Positions 42,813-51,288 of a DNA stretch of 64,000 bases are shown here, one piece after another. Both the position numbers and the translations under genes were made by a program. Source of the stretch: PMNU01 sp035480575 (GTDB taxonomy: Bacteria > Patescibacteriota > Saccharimonadia > Saccharimonadales > UBA4665); the NCBI GenBank assembly GCA_035480575.1, contig DATIHR010000023.1, forward strand, positions 1 to 64,000, given 5' to 3'. Each line of letters starts with the position of its first letter. Position 1 is the first letter of the stretch. The notes under the pieces are model-generated. The model did not search any database, had not been told where the DNA came from, and was given only the letters and a program-made list of their open reading frames with translations.

Positions 42813-44497
42813 TGAAACGCCTTGCAATTCTCCTGGTGGCAGCCGGATTCATTACCGCCTCCGCCAGTGCATTCATACTGCCTGCCCCGCGGGTACATGC
42901 CGTTAGCGGCGGCGACTGGAAAGCCGGACGCATTATAGACGACAGCGTGTTTTATAACAGCAGTTCTATGACGGCCGATCAAATACAGCAGTTCCTAAAT
43001 GCCAAGGTACCTACCTGCGACAACGGGGGCACCCAACCCTACAACGGCAGCACCCGGCGGACATATTCAGAATCCAAGGGCGTCACCTTCCCACTAACAT
43101 GTCTAAAAGACTATTACGAAAACACCACCACGCACGCCAATAACCTCAGCGGCCAACCCGTACCAGCCGGCGCCAAAAGCGCCGCGCAAATTATTTGGGA
43201 TGTATCGCAAACTTACGGCATAAACCCGCAGGTTCTTATTGTGCTGCTGCAAAAAGAGCAAAGCCTTATTACCGACGATTGGCCGTGGCCTGTGCAATAC
43301 CAAAAAGCTACCGGCTACGCCTGCCCTGATACTGCCGACTGCGACTCCAAATACTATGGCTTCTACAACCAGGTAGATAGTGCCGCCTGGCAGTTCCGCA
43401 AATACGCCCAAACCCCTAACTCGTTCAACTACGCTGCGGGGGCCATTAACAATATCCGCTACAACCCCAATGCAGCCTGCGGGCAATCGGCCGTATACAT
43501 AGACAATCAAGCCACTGCCAGCCTATACAACTACACGCCCTACCAGCCCAATGCATCCGCGCTGGCTAACTTGTACGGGACGGGCGACAGCTGTGGCGCT
43601 TACGGCAACCGTAACTTCTGGCGAATGTTTAGCGACTGGTTCGGATCTACCTTTGGCGACCCGATTAGCGGCGCCGTGTACCGCGTATATAACCCCATAA
43701 CCGGCGACTGGTTACTGACCCTTAGCCCTACTGAGCGTGATATGGCGGCAACATTCAATAACTATTGGATGAACGACGGCGTCGTGTTCCAAGGCTTTCC
43801 ATCGTACGAATCCGGTACCGTCCCCGTGTATCGGCTCAGCCGCGCCAATACCCACCTGTATACCACCAGCCTTGACGAACTGGACAATGCAGTTACGCAG
43901 TACGGCTTTATTAACGAAGGCGTCAAATTCTATGCCCAGCCAGCCCAAACTGCTAGTAGCCGCCCTGTCTACCGGCTGACAAAAAACGGCAAGTACTTTT
44001 ATACCGTCAACGTCTTCGAAAAGCAGGACATGCTAGACAGGGGCTATACGCTAGAGGGCGTGCCCTTCTATGCATATTCAGAAGGCACACGACTTCCGGT
44101 GTACCGGCTTAGCAGGAATGGACAACATTTCTATACTCAAAACGGTTCGGAAAAGCTTTTAGCAGAACGCAGCGGCTACTCCTACGAAGGTGCGACATTT
44201 GATGCACCGACAGCCGTAACCGCCGATTGTCTGCCAATCTATAGGCTCGTACGCGATGGAAAATATTTCTACACGATCAATCGGGGCGAACGCGACGCCG
44301 CCGTCCTGCTGTACGGCTACAAATCGCAGGGCGTGGCGTTCTATGGCTATCCCGTTGGATACGCCTCTACCCAACCGGTGTCCCGCCTGGCTCGCCCCAA
44401 CCCAGAAGACCACCTATACACCCCCAGTACGGACGAGGCATCGGCCGCGGCAACAACCTATGGTTACCAGAGCGAAGGAATGGGCTTTAGCCGATAA
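42809..44497 (+). CDS. Secreted hemagglutinin-like protein with six DUF5648-type repeats
   Basis: A 562-residue exported protein. A signal peptide of about 30 residues ends near ASA or VHA. The region to about residue 285 resembles the actinobacterial hemagglutinin-like proteins (IIDDSVFYNSSSMT, VLIVLLQKEQSLITDDWP, CPDTADCDSKYYGF, ACGQSAVYIDNQATASLY, SCGAYGNRNFW), with a lysozyme-like look around the QKEQSL helix. Six repeats of about 45 residues then follow with the YRL...HFYT...E...GV-FY pattern of DUF5648. The protein probably sits on the cell surface and may bind host-cell glycans. Confidence 0.85.
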   Translation: MMKRLAILLVAAGFITASASAFILPAPRVHAVSGGDWKAGRIIDDSVFYNSSSMTADQIQQFLNAKVPTCDNGGTQPYNGSTRRTYSESKGVTFPLTCLKDYYENTTTHANNLSGQPVPAGAKSAAQIIWDVSQTYGINPQVLIVLLQKEQSLITDDWPWPVQYQKATGYACPDTADCDSKYYGFYNQVDSAAWQFRKYAQTPNSFNYAAGAINNIRYNPNAACGQSAVYIDNQATASLYNYTPYQPNASALANLYGTGDSCGAYGNRNFWRMFSDWFGSTFGDPISGAVYRVYNPITGDWLLTLSPTERDMAATFNNYWMNDGVVFQGFPSYESGTVPVYRLSRANTHLYTTSLDELDNAVTQYGFINEGVKFYAQPAQTASSRPVYRLTKNGKYFYTVNVFEKQDMLDRGYTLEGVPFYAYSEGTRLPVYRLSRNGQHFYTQNGSEKLLAERSGYSYEGATFDAPTAVTADCLPIYRLVRDGKYFYTINRGERDAAVLLYGYKSQGVAFYGYPVGYASTQPVSRLARPNPEDHLYTPSTDEASAAATTYGYQSEGMGFSR

Positions 44498-44526
44498 GAG
44501 GGTTTTAGCCCCATCGGCTTCTTGTT
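44489..44526 (+). terminator. Terminator of the hemagglutinin-like gene
   Basis: AGCCGAT (44489-44495) pairs with ATCGGCT (44513-44519), with an inner AGGG/CCCC pairing, and TTCTTGTT follows. It begins inside the last codons of the gene. The tail runs into the TATAAT box of the next gene. Confidence 0.6.
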
Positions 44527-44531
44527 ATAAT
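44526..44531 (+). promoter_or_regulatory. Extended -10 box of the GT2 gene at 44540
   Basis: TGTTATAAT, then eight bases, then ATG at 44540. The box directly abuts the preceding terminator. Confidence 0.6.
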
Positions 44532-44539
44532 CGTAATAT

Positions 44540-45379
44540 ATGCCAAAAGAATCTGTACTGGACATGTCTGTTATTGTACCTTTTAAAGACCATTCAGACC
44601 TCACTATCCCCTGCCTCGATTCACTCCACAAGTATGCCGATCCTGTCAAAGAGATTATTCTGATTAGCAATAATTCGTCCAAGGAAGAACTAGCCAAAGT
44701 TACGGCCGCAGCCAAGCGGTACAAAAATACAAAAGTGCTGGTGTACGATCATCCGTTTAACTTCCATAAAATCAATAACTTTGGGGCGCGCCACGCAACC
44801 GGCAAAGTGCTGTTTATGCTCAATAACGACATAGAACTGATTGCCCAAACCGGCAGTCTGCTTACTGCCATGTACCACAAGGCCCTACAAAAAGATGTAG
44901 GGGGTGTTGGCTGTGTACTAGTATTCGAGGACGGTGTTACCGTGCAGCACGCGGGCGTCTACCTTATACCAGGCGGCACTGCCGACCACCTATACACTGG
45001 CAAAAAACTGGCCGATGTCGTGCGCAATATTAAAAGCGGCGAGTACAAGTACGATACTACCAAAGACCTTAACATGGGCGCTGTTACTGCTGCTGCCGTT
45101 ATGATCGAAAAACGCAAATTCGACGAAATTAACGGCTTTAACGAAGACTTTATTATATGTGGCGGCGACGTCGATATCTGTTTCCGTCTGCAAGAAAAGG
45201 GCTACGAGAACTGGCTGGTCGGCAGCGACGCGGGCTACATGATCCACAAAGAAAGCCGATCGCGCTCCCTACTCGCTATTCCCTATCAAGACTTTGTTGA
45301 ATCGCACCGTATATATGTGCGTCATTTTGATACCAAGGTAGGCGACCCCTACTTGCATTGGCAGGAGATTCCAAGGTGA
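44540..45379 (+). CDS. Glycosyltransferase family 2 (rhamnosyltransferase-like)
   Basis: A 279-residue GT-A enzyme: SVIVPFKDHSDL at the N-terminus, ISNNSSKEE, and the NND metal motif in FMLNNDIEL (about 91-99). GGDVDICFRLQEKGYE is the usual acceptor-side block of this class. It resembles the rhamnosyl and galactosyl transferases of O-antigen loci. The next gene begins with GTG overlapping its stop by 4 nt. Confidence 0.87.
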   Translation: MPKESVLDMSVIVPFKDHSDLTIPCLDSLHKYADPVKEIILISNNSSKEELAKVTAAAKRYKNTKVLVYDHPFNFHKINNFGARHATGKVLFMLNNDIELIAQTGSLLTAMYHKALQKDVGGVGCVLVFEDGVTVQHAGVYLIPGGTADHLYTGKKLADVVRNIKSGEYKYDTTKDLNMGAVTAAAVMIEKRKFDEINGFNEDFIICGGDVDICFRLQEKGYENWLVGSDAGYMIHKESRSRSLLAIPYQDFVESHRIYVRHFDTKVGDPYLHWQEIPR

Positions 45380-46704
45380 GCAAAAAACCCGATATTATAG
45401 CCTGGCGGGCGCTGCGCAAAAGCAGCCACCTTGCTAATAGGTTCATGGCAAAGAGCAGCCATTTTTTTGGCCGCGTCGAAAACAAAACAAACCGCATTAT
45501 TCGCAACAAAACTGGCGGGCCAGGGTCTGGCAATAGCATCGCTATTAACGAGTACTTCCACCGCGAATTTCCGCAGCTCAACCCCATTTACCCCGTACTG
45601 CCGGCACTTGGCCAACGACCGTCGGTGACGGTGTTTGCGTTTTTGGATCCACGAGGATTTTACGGGGGCATCGCTACGCTCTTGTGTGTTGGCGCGGCAC
45701 TAGCCAACCGCTTAGGCTATGACTTCCGCGTCGCCCAAACGACCGGCTTCTCTAAAAGTACCGATGTTTTACGATTCCTGGAAAGCAACGGCATTGTTAT
45801 CCCCGAAGAACGTTTTTCGACCGTCGACCTATCCAAGCGCGACAGCACCCACATTGCGTTCCTGCCAATCCACAAAGACGATGTTGTATTAGTAAGCGCC
45901 TGGTGGGATGCGCATGTCGCAGCCCGATTGCCACTCCAAAAGAAATTCCTATACTTAATTCAGGATTACGAGCCGATCTTCTACAACAACAGCGATTCTT
46001 CCGTGCTTGCCGAGCAAACATACCACACAAAAAAATTCATTCCCATTTGTAACACCGAAATCCTGTACAAATATTTTGCCAAAAATAACTACCAGTACAT
46101 TAAGGACAATGCTGTTTGGTTTGAGCCTGCGCCTGCGCCAAAGGTAGAAAAACCAGCCCCTCGGCACGCCAGTAGCCCGCGTCGCCTGTTTTTGTACGGC
46201 CGCCCGCACGTGCACCGAAATCTATACTACAACGCCCTACGTGCCCTAGATATAGCCTTTAGCGATGAACGGCTGCGTAACCAGCAGTGGGAGCTATACT
46301 GTGCTGGCTCGCCGGACATTCCAAACCTCCGCCTAAGTACCGGACATATTATTACCAACAAGGGCAAGATGAGCTTAGACGATTACTACAATTGGGCGCA
46401 AACCATAGATGTGGCCGTATCGCCCATGCTTGCTCCGCATCCCAACTACCCCACATTAGAACTTGCCAGCCTTGGTGCCATGGTCGTATCGACCAAGTGG
46501 GAAACCAAACAAGACCTCAGCACCTACTCGCCCAACATTCTTATGGCCGAGCCAACCGCAGAAGATATGGCAGTAAAAATCGTGGCCGCAGCGCTAACCG
46601 ACGACAAAGCGCGTGCCCAGGGTACGAAACGAAATACTATCAATAGCGATTGGCCAGCCGCCCTTAAAGAACCGCTTAATCAAATCGCCAAACTGTATAA
46701 GTAA
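45376..46704 (+). CDS. Glycosyltransferase, WsaF-like (GT4 rhamnosyltransferase type)
   Basis: A 442-residue GT-B enzyme. The features YGGIATLLCVGAALA, LIQDYEPIFY, FLYGRPHVHRNLYY, and SPMLAPHPNYPTLELAS match the WsaF-like rhamnosyltransferase group. Start GTG 45376 is chosen because it overlaps the stop of the preceding GT2 gene (GTGA) and follows a GGAG; a TTG at 45358 is also in frame. With the rml genes nearby, dTDP-rhamnose is a likely donor. Convergent with the ten-gene operon. Confidence 0.83.
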   Translation: MSKKPDIIAWRALRKSSHLANRFMAKSSHFFGRVENKTNRIIRNKTGGPGSGNSIAINEYFHREFPQLNPIYPVLPALGQRPSVTVFAFLDPRGFYGGIATLLCVGAALANRLGYDFRVAQTTGFSKSTDVLRFLESNGIVIPEERFSTVDLSKRDSTHIAFLPIHKDDVVLVSAWWDAHVAARLPLQKKFLYLIQDYEPIFYNNSDSSVLAEQTYHTKKFIPICNTEILYKYFAKNNYQYIKDNAVWFEPAPAPKVEKPAPRHASSPRRLFLYGRPHVHRNLYYNALRALDIAFSDERLRNQQWELYCAGSPDIPNLRLSTGHIITNKGKMSLDDYYNWAQTIDVAVSPMLAPHPNYPTLELASLGAMVVSTKWETKQDLSTYSPNILMAEPTAEDMAVKIVAAALTDDKARAQGTKRNTINSDWPAALKEPLNQIAKLYK

Positions 46705-46713
46705 TAAAACTAC

Positions 46714-47859
46714 CTACTTATCGCCTGTCTTTTTCAAACGATGGGCAACACGTCTAGGAATCCCTTGGGGATGCAGCAGATTATAGCCAACCCTAAACGA
46801 CTTAGAGTTACGTAACGCCGCTATTTGCTCATTCGATTGTTTGGCTTCCTGGCTTATCTGCTTGTCTTTTTCTTCCAGCGCCCAACGCCTATACTCATCA
46901 ACTCGCTGTAAATCGTGTAGCTCATGTTCGCTATATTGCAGCGCTTCGTGCATGCTGATCATAAATAGCTCTGCTGTCTGTGTATCGTCGGTAATAGCCG
47001 CGCGAACCAAATGTGAGCCCTGCTGCATGTCTATATCGGCGAATATGCCAAATAATTCGCTAATTTTTTTAGCAATAATAATCCGACTGCTTTTGGTATC
47101 GCCATACCGCTTAAGCATTTCTCGGTATAAACGCAAGTGCGGTGCGGCGTACTTCTTCCAGAATTCCTGCTTGTTTTGTTCTGCCTGCCACCACATGCTA
47201 CCAGGATGACGCCGGTACACTGCCATTACCGCATCTATAAAGCCAATCTTGCCACTTTCGGCGTGCATCAGGTGCAACATCCAGTCGCCGGGAATAATGT
47301 TTCTCGGGAAGGCTTCTTTTACGTCTTCGGCAGCAAATCGCCACCTATACATAACAGAGTCGGTCTGTATGAAGTTATATGCAAGTAAATCGTTAAGTTT
47401 CAGTACTTTTTTATGCGCTCGCTGCTCGGGAGTTGGAAAAAGTTCATCTTCTTTTGAGCCATCCTCATACACTACCCGTACCGGGTGGAAGCACAGCGAA
47501 AAATCAGGATGCGCTTCCAAAAAATCAACCTGTTTCTGCAGTTTGGTGTTATCAACAAAATAATCATCACCTTCCATATACAGCAGATACTTCGATTTCG
47601 GATACGCAATCAGGTCAAGCCAGTTTTCCTCGGCCCCAACGTTATGCTTCTGCAAGATAAGATGCACACGCTTCGGAAACTTCTTCTCGTACTCAAGCAA
47701 TATGTCCCGTGTACCGTCGGTCGAGCGGTCGTCTGCCACTACCACCTGCCACTCAAAATTCGTCTTCTGGGCTAAGATACTATCTAACGCTTCACGAATA
47801 TACCGAGCATGATTGTACGTTATGACGCATACCGTTAGTACAGGTTTTTTTGCTGGCAT
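46714..47859 (-). CDS. Glycosyltransferase family 2 (end of a ten-gene operon)
   Basis: A 381-residue GT-A enzyme: VCVITYNHARYIREAL, VVADDRSTDGT, and the metal motif GDD in YMEGDDYFV (about 94-102). A long helical C-terminal part (about 250-360) includes a Glu/Gln/Lys-rich coiled segment before a basic tail, as seen in many capsule transferases. It starts two bases after the methyltransferase stop. Last gene of the minus-strand run that begins at 55452. Confidence 0.87.
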   Translation of the reverse strand: MPAKKPVLTVCVITYNHARYIREALDSILAQKTNFEWQVVVADDRSTDGTRDILLEYEKKFPKRVHLILQKHNVGAEENWLDLIAYPKSKYLLYMEGDDYFVDNTKLQKQVDFLEAHPDFSLCFHPVRVVYEDGSKEDELFPTPEQRAHKKVLKLNDLLAYNFIQTDSVMYRWRFAAEDVKEAFPRNIIPGDWMLHLMHAESGKIGFIDAVMAVYRRHPGSMWWQAEQNKQEFWKKYAAPHLRLYREMLKRYGDTKSSRIIIAKKISELFGIFADIDMQQGSHLVRAAITDDTQTAELFMISMHEALQYSEHELHDLQRVDEYRRWALEEKDKQISQEAKQSNEQIAALRNSKSFRVGYNLLHPQGIPRRVAHRLKKTGDK

Positions 47860-47861
47860 TA

Positions 47862-48611
47862 CTACCCCTTTTCACAAAGTAGAAACAGGCTCGAACAAAG
47901 GTCCGGATACTGCTGACCTAGCTGGTAGCAGCCCTCCAGATATTCGGGCGTTATGATGTCTGTCTGCAAAATTTTATCCCACTGGAAGTTAGCCAGCGCC
48001 TTAAAGAAGATTCCCGACCGGTTTACGACCTTAAGGCCGCCCAAACGAGCGTCACGCTCCAGCGTATCCAGCGTGTAGGTAATGGTGTGCCCATGCGCCT
48101 TCTCAGCTTCGGTTATAGCAGTGTTGTGCGAAATAAGGCCCATTTTTACGGCAATTTGGCGCGAAGGGGCGTTGGCGTTTGGCACGACCAAAAAGAACCG
48201 CCCTTTGTCCGACAGCCATTCGTCGTTAATGCGCTTTAACACACTAATCGGGTCGTCCAGGTGTTCCAGGGCATGAGTCATAACAATATTGTCGTATTTT
48301 TTAGGGAGTTTCACGTCCTCGAATAGCGCATTATGCATGGTCAGCTTTTTGCCTGCCTTGGCAACCTTCTCGACCGCCTCTTTAGCTGCAACATCAGATG
48401 CCTCTACGGCGCTAATGTCATCAAAGTAGGGTGCCAAGCGTTTAGTAACATCACCCTTAAAACAACCGAGCTCCAGCACACTGCCGTCTATAAAAAAGGG
48501 CTCGAACGACTTAATCATGTACGGATGCATGACGTCGTAATCGAACCCGTATGCGTACTTGCGGCCTACGGTATCGTCAAATTCTTTGTTGTAGTCTCGC
48601 TTTTTTGCCAT
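47862..48611 (-). CDS. SAM-dependent methyltransferase
   Basis: A 249-residue class I methyltransferase. Motif I is VLELGCFKGDVT (about 41-52), an acidic residue in AVEAS follows, and the post-I region VMTHALEHLDDP (about 98-109) is typical. The sequence resembles Methyltransf_23/11 enzymes of glycan loci. Start 48611 follows GAAGGG; a start at 48647 would lack one. It may methylate a sugar in the finished chain or a precursor. Confidence 0.85.
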   Translation of the reverse strand: MAKKRDYNKEFDDTVGRKYAYGFDYDVMHPYMIKSFEPFFIDGSVLELGCFKGDVTKRLAPYFDDISAVEASDVAAKEAVEKVAKAGKKLTMHNALFEDVKLPKKYDNIVMTHALEHLDDPISVLKRINDEWLSDKGRFFLVVPNANAPSRQIAVKMGLISHNTAITEAEKAHGHTITYTLDTLERDARLGGLKVVNRSGIFFKALANFQWDKILQTDIITPEYLEGCYQLGQQYPDLCSSLFLLCEKG

Positions 48612-48666
48612 ACCCTTCGCTCTCGTTAACTTGTTCAAATTATACAATAAGGCAAACGATTATAGA

Positions 48667-49626
48667 TCATTCGTTATCGGTAAGTACCGCCAGACCGAAG
48701 CCGTCGCGGCCGAAGTTGTTGCCGTTGTACAGCAGGTAGACCTTGCCATCGCATTCGAAAATATTCGGGTAGCACATCATGTCGGAGTCCCAGCTGTCTA
48801 CGGAAAGGCCTATGCCTGCGTTGTTGTCGTCCCGTGTCCAGGTAACAAGGTCGTCCGAGTACGCATAGCCCAGCTGGTAGCCCTTGCCTTTTTCGGTCCT
48901 GAATCCAACCATGTGCCGGTAGCAGAAATACATATGATAGCGGTTGCCTATTTTAATAACAGTAGGCAAGGCCTGGCATTCATTTTCGTCTATTTTGTCT
49001 GGTATAAGCGATTTGTTGGCTTTTTGCCACGTAACACCGTCGTCGGATGTTGCGTAGCCAATCTTGTATACCCGTTCCGATGCATGTTCGTCGGTCGCTT
49101 CGCTCCACTTTTTACCGAACAGGTAGAACATGTGGAATTTGCCTTCAAAAAAACGCACGAACGGGTCGCCAACCAAAAACGGTTCGTAGGTGCTGGCGCT
49201 CAGTACCGGCCCGTCGCCGTGTTTCTTAAACGTCCGGCCGTTATCCGTACTAACTGCAAACCCAACGCCCGTTTCTACGGCCACCGAAACACGGCGGTTA
49301 ATGCCGTTGGTGTAGCCATACACCTTATCGCCAACTTGCACCGGGCTGAGCGGGAATATGCCGTGCTCGTCAAAAGTGCCCAATTTACCGAGCGGGATTA
49401 CCTCGTGGTCCGAATAGCCGAGCTGTTTTTTAAAATCCTTGTCGTAATCAACGTACTGTACGTGGCTCAAAAAATTCCCAGGGCTGTCTACAAGTCGTGT
49501 CGAAAAATACACCCGAACGCGGTCGTCCAACACCAACGCCTGGGGCGACTGCGCGTGGCTAACGTACCGCTCCGCGAACGGCGACGCTTTAAAATCAAAG
49601 ATCTGTCCTAGTTTTTGCCACTTCAT
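48667..49626 (-). CDS. Five-bladed propeller glycosidase-like protein (second of a pair)
   Basis: A 319-residue protein with the pattern of GH43/GH32/GH130-type propellers: VRVYFSTR, VYGYTNGI, GDPFVRFFEGKFHMFY, IGYATSDDGVTW, LGYAYSDDLVTW. It has no signal peptide. About 40 percent of positions look alike in the paralog upstream. It shares one base with the upstream stop (TAATG). It could be an inverting glycosidase, a phosphorylase-like enzyme, or a sugar-binding protein; catalytic acids were not assigned. Confidence 0.78.
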   Translation of the reverse strand: MKWQKLGQIFDFKASPFAERYVSHAQSPQALVLDDRVRVYFSTRLVDSPGNFLSHVQYVDYDKDFKKQLGYSDHEVIPLGKLGTFDEHGIFPLSPVQVGDKVYGYTNGINRRVSVAVETGVGFAVSTDNGRTFKKHGDGPVLSASTYEPFLVGDPFVRFFEGKFHMFYLFGKKWSEATDEHASERVYKIGYATSDDGVTWQKANKSLIPDKIDENECQALPTVIKIGNRYHMYFCYRHMVGFRTEKGKGYQLGYAYSDDLVTWTRDDNNAGIGLSVDSWDSDMMCYPNIFECDGKVYLLYNGNNFGRDGFGLAVLTDNE

Positions 49627-50597
49627 TACAGTTCCCCTTCCAGTTCGGCCAAACCAAAGCCGTAGCGGCCGACCGCATTGCCTAAGTACATCATGTACGT
49701 CTTGCCGTCTAGTTCAAACACGTGGGGGTAGGCAATCATTTCGTTGTCAAAGGCATCGGGGTCGTCGGATGTCGTAATGCCGGCTTTAGAATCACCCCGT
49801 GTCCAGTGCAGTAAATCGTCCGAATATGCGTAGCCGACCTTGCGGTTTTTGGTATCGCGGAAGTTCTTTGGTACCCAACCGCAAAAGAACATGTGGTACT
49901 TGCCGTTCGCATAAAACACGTCGGGGCTGGCTTGCGATTCGTGCTCGTCCCAAGCATTGGGTACGAGGTCGCGGTTTTCGCGCGTCCAGTTTATGCCGTC
50001 GTCGGATACTGCAACACGAATACGGTGCGAAATCTCGGACCGGCCCTCAATTTTTAGCCACGTGTTACCGGCAATGTAAAACAGGTAATATTTGTCGTTA
50101 AAACGGCGGACTTTTGGCCCGCTGATAGTAAACGGTTCCTCGGGGGTATAGGGCAGGATAGGGCCGTCGCCAAGGCGCGTAAACGTCTCGCCATTGTCGG
50201 TGCTTTTAGCCATACCCACGCCAACGTTAAACGGTACCGACACGCAGCGCGTCCAGCCGGCATAATACGTCCATACTTCGTTATTCTTCATACGAATAAC
50301 AGAGGTAGGGTAGGTACCGAATTCGTCAAAACAGCCGCGCTTACCAAGTTCCATAATCGGCTGCTTGGCAATATTCACAACCTTAAACAAATCTTTGCGG
50401 TCCAGGTCCACAAATGCCGTGTAGCTTACGAACATGCCATTTTCGTCCCGTGGTGGCCGGCACGAAAAGTACACCCGCACAAAATCGTCAAACACCAGTG
50501 TTGCCGGCGCCTGGGCGTATTCGTCGAGCCACGGCCGCTCCGGGCTGTGGTAATCCCGCGGGTCAAAAATCCTACCTAACTTAGACCACTTTGCCAT
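49626..50597 (-). CDS. Five-bladed propeller glycosidase-like protein (first of a pair)
   Basis: A 323-residue protein starting MAKWSKLGRIFDP, which matches the start of its paralog (MKWQKLGQIFDF). It has VRVYFSCRPP, VWTYYAGWTRC, and YHMFFCGW, and YAYSDDLLHWTRG repeats as in GH43-like propellers. The ORF can be extended to 50696, but start 50597 fits the paralog. It overlaps the phosphoesterase gene by 17 nt. It is cytoplasmic by sequence, which is unusual for a polysaccharide hydrolase. Confidence 0.78.
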   Translation of the reverse strand: MAKWSKLGRIFDPRDYHSPERPWLDEYAQAPATLVFDDFVRVYFSCRPPRDENGMFVSYTAFVDLDRKDLFKVVNIAKQPIMELGKRGCFDEFGTYPTSVIRMKNNEVWTYYAGWTRCVSVPFNVGVGMAKSTDNGETFTRLGDGPILPYTPEEPFTISGPKVRRFNDKYYLFYIAGNTWLKIEGRSEISHRIRVAVSDDGINWTRENRDLVPNAWDEHESQASPDVFYANGKYHMFFCGWVPKNFRDTKNRKVGYAYSDDLLHWTRGDSKAGITTSDDPDAFDNEMIAYPHVFELDGKTYMMYLGNAVGRYGFGLAELEGEL

Positions 50598-51288
50598 GCC
50601 ACACATGCTCCTTCCCGTCGTACCAACCGTTGTCTTTAGCCCCAATGGACAGACGTTGATAATAATAGCCACTAAACCCGGCCGCTTCCATAGCATCGCC
50701 TACTTTGTCGAAATCGTACGCAACGCGGTGCAGTTCAAACGTAGTACCATCCCAGGTAGCAAACGACGCCCGGTTGTCGCCGTCGCGCGGCTGGCCCACC
50801 GAACCCGGATTACAGTAGATTTTGTCGCCGTAATCTTCTACGCGCGGCAGATGGGTATGGCCAGACGCAAAGTACTTGCCGCCTACCTTGCTAAAGTACT
50901 CTTTGGTTGGTTCTCGCAAGTATTCGTCGAGCGGGTCGGTCCAGCCGCCGTGCACCATCTTAAGCCCTTTGTACTCGAGATGCACCGGTAGGCCCTTAAG
51001 CCACTCTAAATTTTCTTTGCTAATAATCTTCTTTTGGTATGTAAGCGTATCGTTGACGGTTTGGGAACGCGGACAAAAACTGTCTGCCAGCATGTACCAG
51101 TCGTGGTTACCTATAACAGCCTTCGCTTTGCGTTCGCGGAGTGCATCGCATACTTCATTCACCTGCGGATAATATCCGACATTGTCGCCCAGGCAATAAA
51201 TGTCCGTAATACCCAGTTCGTCTATGGCCTTCAACACTTGCTCTAGGGCAATGTAATTACCGTGTATGTCAGACAGTATCGCTATCAT
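50581..51288 (-). CDS. Calcineurin-like metallophosphoesterase
   Basis: A 235-residue protein with all the metal motifs: LSDIHGN (about 5-11), CLGDNVGYYP, GNHDW, MVHGGW and SGHTHLP. These place it with the YfcE/ApaH-like phosphoesterases of about 230 residues. The substrate could be a sugar phosphate or a nucleotide. It overlaps the ATP-grasp gene by 20 nt and the propeller gene by 17 nt. Start 51288 is chosen because MIAILSDIHG is the family start. Confidence 0.9.
   Translation of the reverse strand: MIAILSDIHGNYIALEQVLKAIDELGITDIYCLGDNVGYYPQVNEVCDALRERKAKAVIGNHDWYMLADSFCPRSQTVNDTLTYQKKIISKENLEWLKGLPVHLEYKGLKMVHGGWTDPLDEYLREPTKEYFSKVGGKYFASGHTHLPRVEDYGDKIYCNPGSVGQPRDGDNRASFATWDGTTFELHRVAYDFDKVGDAMEAAGFSGYYYQRLSIGAKDNGWYDGKEHVWHGKVV

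Noticed and set aside
48631..49611. A 326-codon open frame opposite the propeller gene
   Set aside because: It is long but mirrors the GH43-like gene on the other strand, has no ribosome-binding site and matches no family by eye.
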